A program made the translations under genes and the position numbers. The notes below the pieces were generated by a model, which ran no database searches, was not told the DNA's origin, and saw only the letters and a list, made by a program, of their open reading frames with translations. From Planctomycetota bacterium (GTDB lineage Bacteria; Planctomycetota; Planctomycetia; Planctomycetales; Planctomycetaceae), in contig JAFEBS010000010.1 in assembly GCA_018242525.1 (NCBI GenBank), positions 262,155 through 326,154 of the forward strand: 64,000 bases of DNA. Reading direction: 5' to 3'. Positions 54,393 through 61,937 of this stretch are shown piece after piece; position 1 is the first letter of the stretch; every line of letters starts with the position of its first letter.

Positions 54393-54465
54393 ACCATGAA
54401 GAACACGAAGGGAAGAAAGGCAGATCTCTTTGCCTTACTTCGTGGACCTTCATGCTCTTCGTGGT
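54393..54465. repeat. imperfect inverted repeat, ACCAYGAAGARCAYGAAG type
   Basis: 54393-54410 and 54448-54465 are inverted copies matching at 15 of 18 bases, with two extra copies of CTTCGTGG in the right half. It lies downstream of zwf copy 2 and before the convergent pterin dehydratase gene. This looks like one of the short intergenic repeats of these genomes and may be a transcript end. Confidence 0.6.
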
Positions 54466-54592
54466 CCAATTGATGCTTCATTCATTGAAGCCGAGTGTGA
54501 TGTCATTCATGGGCTGGAACTCGTCCATGAGTTCTGGTTCCCGTTTGGCGGGTCGGAGACGGTCGGTGACCCCGCCGAATGGCAACTGAGAC

Positions 54593-54970
54593 TCAGCGAG
54601 GCGCTGGAGCGGGCTTCAAGTCGATCGGCAGTTCGTCGATCTTGGCGGCCAGGATGAAGTCGTTTTCGGACAGACCGCCAATCGCGTGGGTCCAGATTTC
54701 AATCGCCACATTGCGATAGCCAACCAAGTGCAGATCCGGATGATGTCCCTCGGCTTCCGCGACGTCTGTCACGGCGTTGAAAAAACGCATCGCTGAGACA
54801 AAGTTCTTGACGATCCATTCCTTGCGGATTCTCTCCCCCTGATGAACGACCGTCCAGCCGCTGAGCTGTCTCAACTGAGCATCCACTTCGGACTCAGTCA
54901 ATCGGGGGACTCCACCTTCGCAGGGTACACATTTTTTGGCCCGCAGATCTTCGGCCGATTGAGTTGTCAT
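54593..54970 (-). CDS. phhB: pterin-4a-carbinolamine dehydratase
   Basis: 125 residues. It dehydrates 4a-hydroxytetrahydropterin, formed by aromatic amino-acid hydroxylases, back to quinonoid dihydropterin. Evidence: the family signature GHHPDLHLVGYRNVAIEIWT (His-His and further His), then HAIGGLSENDFILAAKID, and a 30-residue N-terminal helix region with 'LSGWTVVHQGERIRKEW' ahead of it. The N-terminal extension (KKCVPCEGGVP) is found in many homologues. No hydroxylase lies in this window. Confidence 0.93.
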   Translation of the reverse strand: MTTQSAEDLRAKKCVPCEGGVPRLTESEVDAQLRQLSGWTVVHQGERIRKEWIVKNFVSAMRFFNAVTDVAEAEGHHPDLHLVGYRNVAIEIWTHAIGGLSENDFILAAKIDELPIDLKPAPAPR

Positions 54971-55448
54971 TGATGATTCCGTTTCTGCAAGAGGGAGGTG
55001 AGGGCCAGTGAGCGCTTACGGCGGGGCTGCTTTTAATTGTACCAAAAGGGTCGGCAGCTACTAGCGTCCAATGACGTCCTTTGTGAGCCGCAAGGCGCTG
55101 CTAGCCGCGGGTGTACTCTCAAACGCACCCGAAGAACCATCGGGCTGATTGCTCTCCAACGGGTCAGACCGGTCAGACCCGCTTTACCACGGACTGCTGG
55201 CAGACGAATCCGTGGCCTCGCATCACCTGCATGGACGAGGGCATGCGGAGCTCCTGCCAAGCAGGGAAGGCCGTTGCCTTCGCTTCGCCAGAAGAGCTCG
55301 ACAGGAGCCCCGCACAAACCCTCGTTCAGCACGGAAGAACACAGAGTCAACTTCTGACGATAAGACACATGATCGAAGTCGGTCATCAGACTCACCGTCA
55401 TGTCGTCGACTCCGTGCCTCTCCGTCTCCGTGTCAATCGAATTCCGCG
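54971..55448. other. 478-base region with degenerate repeats, no convincing gene
   Basis: Both strands carry short ORFs (for example 55033-55401 on the minus strand) with basic, low-order composition and no ribosome-binding sites. One repeat copy lies at 55081-55140. The rest shows no clear signal; it may be degenerate repeat material. Confidence 0.5.
55081..55140. repeat. TGTGAGCCGCAAGG repeat, single-arm copy
   Basis: TGTGAGCCGCAAGGCGCTG, then CTAGCCGCGGGTG, matches the left arm at 58861-58889 except for three extra bases and one substitution. It continues with a diverged CACCC.AAGAACC segment as in that copy. Confidence 0.75.
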
Positions 55449-56696
55449 TTACAGCGATTTCAAGAACTCGGCCAGCAGCTTTTGCTGATCGGGTTTCAGC
55501 TTCAGATATTTGCCGACAGAGACCTTGGCTTCGCCATCATGGGCTCGGATCGCCTGGTCCAGCGTGGTGGCTCGGCCATCGTGCAAGTAAGGGGCACTCG
55601 CGCCGACGCCCCACAGCGGCGCCGTGCGCATTTCGCGGGGGCCGGCGTTCCCCTGGACGATGCCGTCACCCAGCTTGCCCATGTCATGCAGCAGCAGGTC
55701 TGAGTACAGATTCACGGTCTTGTTACTGAGGGCCGCTACCGGGCTGGGGCCGGTGGTCAGGGACGGAGTGTGGCAGGCGGCACAGCCACTTTCCAGGAAG
55801 AACTTGGCTCCGAAGACCGTGGAAGGTGTTGTCGGTTGAGGGGGCAGCGGAGCCAGGAACCGCATGAAGTCGGCCACCTTGTCAATCCCCGCCTTGCCCG
55901 TCGCCGGATCCACCTGATCTTCCGGATCGGCGACCTTGTCCAGTTTCTTCAGCAGGGCGATGTTGCCGTTGGGTGCATTCTCCGTTGGGAACAACCGGTT
56001 GGTGATCCCCATTTCATTCAGGTATGCATCCCCGGCGAAGGCAAGTAGCGTGGCCTGCTGTGCCTTCCAGCCAAACCGGCCGACGCGAGTCGTCCCCGAG
56101 ACCACGTCCTGAACCAGGCTCGCCTTGCCGAGCACTCCGTCAACCGCCGTCGTGCGGACCCCCTTTAGAATCACATTGTCGGGAATCGCCTCGATCAGAC
56201 CGAATCCGAACAGCGGCGGGGTCTGACGTTTGGCGGTGATGTTGGCTTGCCTGGGGACCTTCTCCAAGCCGTCCTGACTGATGGCTCGTTCCTGCAACAG
56301 AGAGCCACCCAGTGATTCGAGGGGATCGAAGAATCCGTTTGTGACTCGTCCAAATCGAGTCGCATTGATCGCGCTGCTCCCGCCAACCGCCGGACCCGAA
56401 TGGCACACCGCACAGGATTCGCGATTGAAGATTGGACCCAAGCCCGTACCGGGAGTCTCCGCCTCCTGAAAATCGTCCAGTCCGTCGTCAAACGCATCGA
56501 GTTCGTCGGGAGTCAGTCCGTCGAGGGGAACTGCGGCGGCAGGTGGCGGTGGTGGAGGCGGTGGTGCCGATTTCTTCGTTCCTTTTGCGGTTGCGAACGA
56601 GGACAGGAACAGTACGGTCAGCATGGCACAAGCGATCAGTGCGGACGTGCACAAGTGCTGACGTCCGCTGGCAGGCATGAGCCTGATGGAAGACAT
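55449..56696 (-). CDS. di-haem oxidoreductase (DHOR / putative peroxidase family)
   Basis: 415 residues from MSSIRLMPASG, with CAGGAGA upstream; the 156 further upstream codons are not family-like. A signal peptide (about 15-36, CAMLTVLFLSSFATA) is followed by a Lys-rich spot and a run of eight prolines. Haem motifs: ESCAVCHSGPAVGG near 100 and SGCAACHTPSLTTG near 305, both CxxCH. Later HDMGKLGDGIVQGNAGPREM and PYLHDGRATTLDQAI are typical of the thiol-oxidoreductase/DHOR family. The protein acts outside the cytoplasm, probably taking electrons from or passing them to a small cytochrome. Substrate unknown. Confidence 0.88.
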   Translation of the reverse strand: MSSIRLMPASGRQHLCTSALIACAMLTVLFLSSFATAKGTKKSAPPPPPPPPAAAVPLDGLTPDELDAFDDGLDDFQEAETPGTGLGPIFNRESCAVCHSGPAVGGSSAINATRFGRVTNGFFDPLESLGGSLLQERAISQDGLEKVPRQANITAKRQTPPLFGFGLIEAIPDNVILKGVRTTAVDGVLGKASLVQDVVSGTTRVGRFGWKAQQATLLAFAGDAYLNEMGITNRLFPTENAPNGNIALLKKLDKVADPEDQVDPATGKAGIDKVADFMRFLAPLPPQPTTPSTVFGAKFFLESGCAACHTPSLTTGPSPVAALSNKTVNLYSDLLLHDMGKLGDGIVQGNAGPREMRTAPLWGVGASAPYLHDGRATTLDQAIRAHDGEAKVSVGKYLKLKPDQQKLLAEFLKSL

Positions 56697-57102
56697 GATG
56701 GAATCTCCTGTGATGGTATGACAGGTGTGAGCGCAATCTCCACGCAGCATGGGTGAACCGTTCGATGTCCGGAACATCGGGGACAGAAATGAAGCGTCCG
56801 AGATTGGGTGAAGTCGTATGACCGACGGCTTCAAAAGGGAGAAACGGGAATTGCTTCGGGCGTTCAACACACTTTTGGGAAATTCTGAAAAAAAGCTGAA
56901 TTTCGATGCGGCATGCCTGGCATCATTCCACCGGTTGGACTCCTTGCGGATCCGTGTCTTCTCGCCTTTACACTTGATGAAGAGAGAAAGTGACTTTTGG
57001 GCAAAGAAGGAATGCGGCCAAAGAGGAGACCGGCACCGAGCGGCAAGACTGGAGATCTGAGGTCGTTTCGCCAGGGTCTGGAGACCCACGCTGACGGCGT
57101 CG
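56697..57102. other. 406-base intergenic region, no gene seen
   Basis: It lies between the DHOR start and the end of the CPXCG gene, both on the minus strand. It probably holds the DHOR promoter. The open frame through it is an extension of the DHOR frame without family features. Confidence 0.5.
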
Positions 57103-57318
57103 CTATTCCCGGGTGGCCCAGACACGGACTTCGCCGTCATCGTCGATCTCGACCGACACGACATTGGGGCAGCAGCAGACCGGGCAGTCTTCCACGTATT
57201 CCTGCAAGGAGCCCTGAGTCGGATCGACAGGGATCACAATCTCTTCGCCACACGATTCACAGACGTAACTGGAATCGGCGTACAAGTCTGGTTGGCGTTT
57301 TCTGCGGCGCCGTTTCAC
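57103..57318 (-). CDS. CPXCG-motif cysteine-rich small protein
   Basis: 71 residues. It starts with a basic run (MKRRRRKRQ) and has two Cys pairs: YVCESCGEEI and DCPVCCCPNVV, the usual pattern of the Cys_rich_CPXG family with a VDPTQGSLQEYVED segment between. It probably binds zinc. The stop is followed, after the 406-base gap, by the DHOR gene. The start is three bases after the stop of the upstream membrane-protein gene, so the two are one unit. Function unknown. Confidence 0.87.
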   Translation of the reverse strand: MKRRRRKRQPDLYADSSYVCESCGEEIVIPVDPTQGSLQEYVEDCPVCCCPNVVSVEIDDDGEVRVWATRE

Positions 57319-57321
57319 GAG

Positions 57322-57711
57322 TCAGAATTCCCGCCTGGGACGCTGTGGAGGTGCTGGTGGAGTGCGTCGCGGGCCCAGGACCCGTACCAGCACTACGAAT
57401 ACGCTCACGCCTCCCACAATGATCTGCGGGGGGATCTTCACGCGGGCGATCACCAGGGCGATGGCGACACCCGTCAGCAACGTGACCCACGAAGACCGCC
57501 CCAGGTCTGGATTGCTGGTGAAGGCGGGCAGTGCCAGCCAGAACGTCGCCATCACCAGTCCCACCTTGAAGCAGGCGCCAGCCCACATCTCCGGGACGCC
57601 TTTTCCGCCCATCCACGTCAATACGCCCGCCGTCACAAGCAGCATCAAGCCGAGGACGCCGACCATTGTTCGATTGACTGTGACTGGTTGTGGACTCATA
57701 CCACGATTCAT
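57322..57711 (-). CDS. small membrane protein, four TM
   Basis: 129 residues, or 125 if the second ATG (57699) is used. Hydrophobic segments at about 16-34, 44-63, 72-88 and 93-110, then a basic Pro/Arg-rich cytoplasmic tail (RRTPPAPPQRPRR). No family recognised. It is co-transcribed with the CPXCG gene. Confidence 0.68.
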   Translation of the reverse strand: MNRGMSPQPVTVNRTMVGVLGLMLLVTAGVLTWMGGKGVPEMWAGACFKVGLVMATFWLALPAFTSNPDLGRSSWVTLLTGVAIALVIARVKIPPQIIVGGVSVFVVLVRVLGPRRTPPAPPQRPRREF

Positions 57712-57846
57712 AGCCGACCGACGTTGTCAGGGGAAGTCCAGAGCCGGCGATGTTCGCCGTTACAGTGGAAACTGAACGCCGGACGAGGTCGAATAGTGGA
57801 GCTTGTCGGTGGTTTGTGTGTGTGCCGCGTTTACAGAGAGGGTTCC

Positions 57847-58806
57847 ATGTCTGACGTTCATTCAGAAATCAGTCGTCGTTCGTTTCTTGCCGCCGGAGCG
57901 GCCGTGACCGCGCTGGCTGCGGCACCGGCTGCGCAGGCCACTGCCGCCGACGGGGCCTCCTCGATCATCGAACCGCCGCCGGGGAAGCGAATCCTGATTT
58001 CGTGCAAGCTGGGGATGATTGCCAAAAAAGTCGATGGCAGGGATTTGACGCTGGCCGAACGCTTGAAGCTGGCAGGCGACGCAGGGTTCGACGGAGTGGA
58101 CTTTGACGAAGCGGGTTCTTTCACGGCCGAGCAGGCGCGGGATGCCGTCCGCGAATCAGGTGTGTTTGTCCACAATGCCATCAACCACGCGCACTGGGGC
58201 CAGCGTCTGACCAGTCCGAAGGACGAAGAACGCGAAACCGGCGTCAAGAATATTGCACATTGCCTGCGCGTCTCGCATGCCGCCGGTGGCAGCGGTGTCC
58301 TGATCGTCATCGGCCGCGGTAGTGATGGCACCACCCAGGAGATTGATGACAGGGCCCGCACGGAAATCAAGAAGTTGATTCCCCTGGCCGCGTCGCTGGG
58401 ACAGATGATCCTGTTTGAAAACGTCTGGAACCAGATGCACTACGATCACGACCAACCGCCAGAACAGACTCCCGAGCGATTCATTCAATTTGTGGACAGC
58501 TTCAACAGTCCCTGGGTGGGGATGTACTACGACATTGGCAATCACTGGAAATATGGCCAACCACGCGCGTGGCTGAATGCTTTTGGCCGTCGTGCCGTGA
58601 AACTGGATATCAAGGGGTTCAGCCGGGCCAAGAACAAGTTCGTCGACATCACGTCGGACGAAGACGATCTTCCATGGGGCGAAGTTCAAAAGGGTCTGGA
58701 TGAGATCGGGTTCGCCGGTTGGGCCACGGCGGAAGTCGGCGGTGGCGGGCTGGAACGCTTGACGATCGTCCGCAAGCAAATGCAGAAGGCGCTGGGAACG
58801 GCGTAA
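57847..58806 (+). CDS. exported sugar phosphate isomerase/epimerase-like TIM barrel
   Basis: 319 residues from MSDVHSEISRRSFLAAGAAV, with GAGAGGG before it; the frame is open 185 codons further upstream but antisense to the two preceding genes. The N-terminus is a twin-arginine signal (SRRSFLAAG). The barrel domain has GFDGVDFDEAG, VFVHNAINHAHWG, ILFENVWNQM, VGMYYDIGNHW and ATAEVGGGG, typical of the xylose-isomerase-like AP endonuclease 2 fold; the Glu, Asp and His of these phrases are the likely metal ligands. Similar planctomycete proteins are annotated as hydroxypyruvate isomerase-like. Substrate unknown. Confidence 0.88.
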   Translation: MSDVHSEISRRSFLAAGAAVTALAAAPAAQATAADGASSIIEPPPGKRILISCKLGMIAKKVDGRDLTLAERLKLAGDAGFDGVDFDEAGSFTAEQARDAVRESGVFVHNAINHAHWGQRLTSPKDEERETGVKNIAHCLRVSHAAGGSGVLIVIGRGSDGTTQEIDDRARTEIKKLIPLAASLGQMILFENVWNQMHYDHDQPPEQTPERFIQFVDSFNSPWVGMYYDIGNHWKYGQPRAWLNAFGRRAVKLDIKGFSRAKNKFVDITSDEDDLPWGEVQKGLDEIGFAGWATAEVGGGGLERLTIVRKQMQKALGTA

Positions 58807-58849
58807 CGGACGGGATTCCGGATTGGTGAGCCGGAGTGGCATCAGCACG

Positions 58850-59019
58850 ATGGCACTGTTTGTGAGCCGCAAGGCACTAGCCGCGGGTGAATTCGCAGCC
58901 ACCCGCAAGAACCGGCGCGACTCGCAGGCTTGTGCCATCTGCGCTAGTCGCCGGTTCTTCCGACACGATTGGGAAGACACCCGCGGCTAGTGCCTTGCGG
59001 CTCACAATTCAAGTGCCAT
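58850..59019. repeat. long palindromic repeat with perfect 29-base arms
   Basis: 58861-58889 and 58978-59006 are perfect inverted copies over 29 bases (begin TGTGAGCCGCAAGGCACT). Further in, 58907-58922 pairs with AGTCGCCGGTTCTT with a two-base bulge; outside, ATGGCACT (58850-58857) pairs with AGTGCCAT (59012-59019). It lies between convergent genes and can form a very long hairpin. A diverged single arm is at 55081. Confidence 0.9.
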
Positions 59020-59043
59020 TCGGCCGTAACTGCGAGTCCTACG

Positions 59044-59946
59044 TTATCGCGTGACGCCAAACCGATTCCACTTGTCGCCGGGAAGATAAATGTACCGGAC
59101 AACGCCAACCATCAGGCCATGCGGCACGCTGCCAAATTCGCGACTGTCCCGCGATCTGGTGCGATTGTCGCCCAAGACGAAATAAGCATCAGGCGCCACC
59201 ACCTGCGGTTTCAACTGAATTCCAGAGTCGGGCTGGTCCATGCGAATCGTGTATTCCCTGTCTCCGGCTCGTTCCAGAAAGGCTTGACCGGAATCCGTAT
59301 TATTCTTGCCTTCCGGTGGTATCGGGGTTTGTTCCAGGGGCTTCCCATTGATGATGACTTTGCCGTCCTTGATTTCAATCGTTTCGCCCGGCAGACCTAC
59401 GATTCGCTTGACGTAGTTCTGGCGATGATTGATCGGGTAGCGAAAGACGACCACGTTACCACGCTCGAACTTGTGCTCGGACAAACCCAGCTTTGTGACC
59501 AGGATACGATCGCCCGGGACCAGCGTGGGAGACATACTGGCCGACGGAACGATAAACGCTTCCAGAACTGTCGCACGCAGGAAGAAGGCCAGTCCAATTG
59601 CATAGGGGATGCTGGTCGACGTCATCAGGATATAGACCAGGGGCCGAAAGGTGACCTGAGGTGGCGAGGCTTCTGTCAGGCTGCGGGCAATCCTGCCGGC
59701 ATCCCGGACCGACCACACGACCAGTCCGATCAAACCAGCCAGGCTGATCAGGAACGTCACCAGCATCGCTGTGGAATTGGGAATCAACGCGGTCACGATC
59801 AGGACGGGCCCTAACAGCAACGACCCGCAAAACATCATCAGGCCGCGTTCGACGCGACCACAATAGATCTGTCCCAGACCGGTGCAGATCATCGACAGGG
59901 ATTTGGCAATCCACGGCTTACGAACGGGAAACACTTCGGTGTTCAT
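59044..59946 (-). CDS. lepB: signal peptidase I
   Basis: 300 residues. It cleaves signal peptides at the outer face of the inner membrane. Evidence: catalytic Ser region IVPSASMSPTLVPGDRILV about 135, general-base Lys region NYVKRIVGLPGE about 180, and box E YFVLGDNRTRSRDSREFG near 260. The N-terminal 110 residues hold a membrane domain starting with SLSMICTGLGQIYCGRVERG, like the TM2/DUF5683-type module, and two or three TM segments before the TM preceding the active site. The start overlaps the upstream small membrane protein by 29 bases, so it belongs to the sigma-factor operon. Confidence 0.94.
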   Translation of the reverse strand: MNTEVFPVRKPWIAKSLSMICTGLGQIYCGRVERGLMMFCGSLLLGPVLIVTALIPNSTAMLVTFLISLAGLIGLVVWSVRDAGRIARSLTEASPPQVTFRPLVYILMTSTSIPYAIGLAFFLRATVLEAFIVPSASMSPTLVPGDRILVTKLGLSEHKFERGNVVVFRYPINHRQNYVKRIVGLPGETIEIKDGKVIINGKPLEQTPIPPEGKNNTDSGQAFLERAGDREYTIRMDQPDSGIQLKPQVVAPDAYFVLGDNRTRSRDSREFGSVPHGLMVGVVRYIYLPGDKWNRFGVTR

Positions 59947-60235
59947 GGGGAACTTCCTCGATCTGTTGCTCGACAGCGAATTCCGGATAACCGGTTGGAA
60001 AGATCAGATTGCCGACCATGGCGACGATTCGCGCCACGAACAAGAGCGACGCTGCAGTACACACCAGGATCGGGACCAGACGTCGTCCCACGGCCGTGTG
60101 CTCAGTTACCGGCCGCATCACCGTGAATTCGGCCTGGCGTTCCAGCGCCGACATGATGCGGCTGGCCAGGTCGTCGGGCGGGGACAGAGCCCGACGCTCA
60201 CGCACCCAGGCGTCATAGTCATGGTCGTCATTCAT
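59918..60235 (-). CDS. small one-TM protein, candidate anti-sigma factor
   Basis: 105 residues. An acidic cytoplasmic N-terminus (MNDDHDYDAWVRERRALSPP, about 48 residues) is followed by one TM helix (about 50-75, LVPILVCTAASLLFVARIV) and a short outer tail ending near PHEHRSVS. Size, topology and an eight-base overlap with the ECF sigma gene suggest the cognate anti-sigma factor, though no zinc HxxxCxxC motif is present. It overlaps lepB by 29 bases. Confidence 0.75.
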   Translation of the reverse strand: MNDDHDYDAWVRERRALSPPDDLASRIMSALERQAEFTVMRPVTEHTAVGRRLVPILVCTAASLLFVARIVAMVGNLIFPTGYPEFAVEQQIEEVPHEHRSVSRS

Positions 60236-60803
60236 GGAGTTGTCTCCTCGGTGACGCGTTGGCCACTCGTTCCGGCTGCCAGGCGCGCATGGCTGCCCTC
60301 AATCGCTCACGAGCCCGGCTGACACGTGATTTCACGGTCCCCAATTCAATCCCCTCAATGGTGGCCACTTCAGCATGCGGGAATTCCTGGATCTCGGCCA
60401 GGACGAATGCAGTTCGTTGTTCCAACGGCAACTGCTGGAGTGCGGCATCGAGATGCAACCAGACTTCGCGCTGACTGGCCATCTCCGCCGGACACGGAGC
60501 CGGGTCGGGCTTTTCGATGTCCTCGCTCCGGTCGGGAGGTCGCTGCCGTAACTGGTTCAGGCACCGATTCCGAGCGATTGTCAGCAACCACGTCGACACT
60601 TTCGCGCGTGCGGAATCAAACGTCGCCAGACTCTGGAATGCGGCGACAAACACATCCTGGGTCAGTTCTTCGGCATCTTCGGGACTGCGCAGCATGTTGC
60701 GGACAAACTGAAACACGGTACGGTGGTACAACTCCACAAATTGACGAAACGCACTGGCCTCACCCGACAAGACCCGCTCGATGATCGCGCTCTCATCGCT
60801 CAT
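60228..60803 (-). CDS. ECF-type RNA polymerase sigma factor
   Basis: 191 residues from MSDESAIIERVL. Region 2: FRQFVELYHRTVFQFVRNML, then ELTQDVFVAAFQSL and VSTWLLTIARNRCLNQL. Region 4: LPLEQRTAFVLAEIQEF, EVATIEGIELGTVKSRVSRA. The linker between is short and Pro/Glu-rich, as in ECF factors. It is the first gene of an overlapping set with a membrane protein and lepB, so the regulon may concern the cell envelope; that is inference. Confidence 0.93.
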   Translation of the reverse strand: MSDESAIIERVLSGEASAFRQFVELYHRTVFQFVRNMLRSPEDAEELTQDVFVAAFQSLATFDSARAKVSTWLLTIARNRCLNQLRQRPPDRSEDIEKPDPAPCPAEMASQREVWLHLDAALQQLPLEQRTAFVLAEIQEFPHAEVATIEGIELGTVKSRVSRARERLRAAMRAWQPERVANASPRRQLHE

Positions 60804-60960
60804 GAGGCTTCCATAATACGCTGGCAACCGGCACTTGTCGGTCGTTGATTTGACTTACCAGCTTATACACGTGACGTGGCGAACAGGTTCCCCAAAATAG
60901 TGAGTTACTGCGTAAAAACAGGATCTTCGCTTTCTTCACGCTGTTTGCATGAAGTGCAGA

Positions 60961-61020
60961 TGGCACTGGGTTTATCCGTGAGATTCGGGGGAAGTGGTCG
61001 TCAGCGAATCATTCGGGTTA
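60961..61020. repeat. TGGCACTG-GTTTATCCGTG element, diverged copy
   Basis: It resembles 23050-23103: TGGCACTG, GTTTATCCGTG, GTCAG-GAAT and ATTCG-GTTA occur in the same order, with a few bases inserted in the middle. It lies just after the stop of the minus-strand beta-propeller gene. Confidence 0.7.
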
Positions 61021-61029
61021 CTAGCGTGA

Positions 61030-61908
61030 TCAGCCAAACGCGACGGCCTCAATGTGAAATTCGGCCTGGTAGACGATGTTCCAGGTGACGGCATCAGCCG
61101 ATTGCAGGATCCGCCCTTTCCAGTTACTGCCGATAAACTGGTTCTGCCCGTAGACCGCAATTAGTGGAGCGTTCGTGTTTGGGTGTCGGTCCCATTTCCG
61201 GCCGTCATTGGAAACGTAAGTCGCTCCCTGGCCGACAGCGACGAAGCGGTCGCCGGTCCATACCACCGAATTGATATGCTCCCCTTCTTCCCCCGCCAGC
61301 CGTTCCGACCATTGGATCCCGTCTTCGCTGCTCATTCGTAATCCGTGCAGTCCAACACCCAAGAACAGGCCGTTGCCGAACGTGACATCGATCAGCGTAT
61401 CGATTGCCTTCACGTGGGGAGTGTCGATCCATTCCTTGCCATCCTTCGAGGAAGCGCGGCGGCCTCGATCACCCACGGCGACGAACCGATCGTTGCCGAA
61501 ACAGACCCGCCGCAACATGTTCTTGCCGGCAATGGCGGTCTGATCGCTCCACGTCAGTCCGTCTGCAGAAGTCATCACGAACGGCTTGGAATCACCGACA
61601 GAACCAGGATCCCCACCCAGACCGAGGAACACACCATTCCCAAATCCTAGGCCCCGCACATAGCTGACATACCGGGCGTCGCGTGAACCCGTCTGCCATT
61701 CGATCCCGTCGCGGGTCGAAGCGATCAGGTTCATACCGCCATAGGAACCCACGGCCGCGAAGCGTCCGTTGCCGTGGCTGACTGCGCGATAGACCTCACC
61801 CTCTTTCCCGGTCTGAGGATGAGTCCATTCCCTGCCGTCCAACGACACCAGTCGCAGGCCGCGATGGCCGACGGCGACGAACCGGGAGGGTTGAGGATCT
61901 TCAGCCAT
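61030..61908 (-). CDS. BNR/Ycf48-like beta-propeller protein
   Basis: 292 residues. Seven or so repeats of about 40 residues share 'G.G.FVAVG..G....S.DG..W', for example FVAVGHRGLRLVSLDGREW, RFAAVGSYGG, FVAVGDRGRRASSKDGKEW and FVAVGQGATYVSNDGRKW. The pattern is that of BNR/sialidase-like and Ycf48-type propellers. No signal peptide is visible from this start. No catalytic residues noted; probably a binding or scaffold protein. It lies 29 bases after the DUF1552 gene on the same strand, so it is probably in that operon. Confidence 0.75.
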   Translation of the reverse strand: MAEDPQPSRFVAVGHRGLRLVSLDGREWTHPQTGKEGEVYRAVSHGNGRFAAVGSYGGMNLIASTRDGIEWQTGSRDARYVSYVRGLGFGNGVFLGLGGDPGSVGDSKPFVMTSADGLTWSDQTAIAGKNMLRRVCFGNDRFVAVGDRGRRASSKDGKEWIDTPHVKAIDTLIDVTFGNGLFLGVGLHGLRMSSEDGIQWSERLAGEEGEHINSVVWTGDRFVAVGQGATYVSNDGRKWDRHPNTNAPLIAVYGQNQFIGSNWKGRILQSADAVTWNIVYQAEFHIEAVAFG

Positions 61909-61937
61909 CGGGGCATCCAGCTCAGTGTCAAGTGGCG

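Noticed and set aside
55033..55401. 122-codon minus-strand ORF in an intergenic gap
   Set aside because: No ribosome-binding site, basic random-like composition, and it overlaps a repeat copy on one side.
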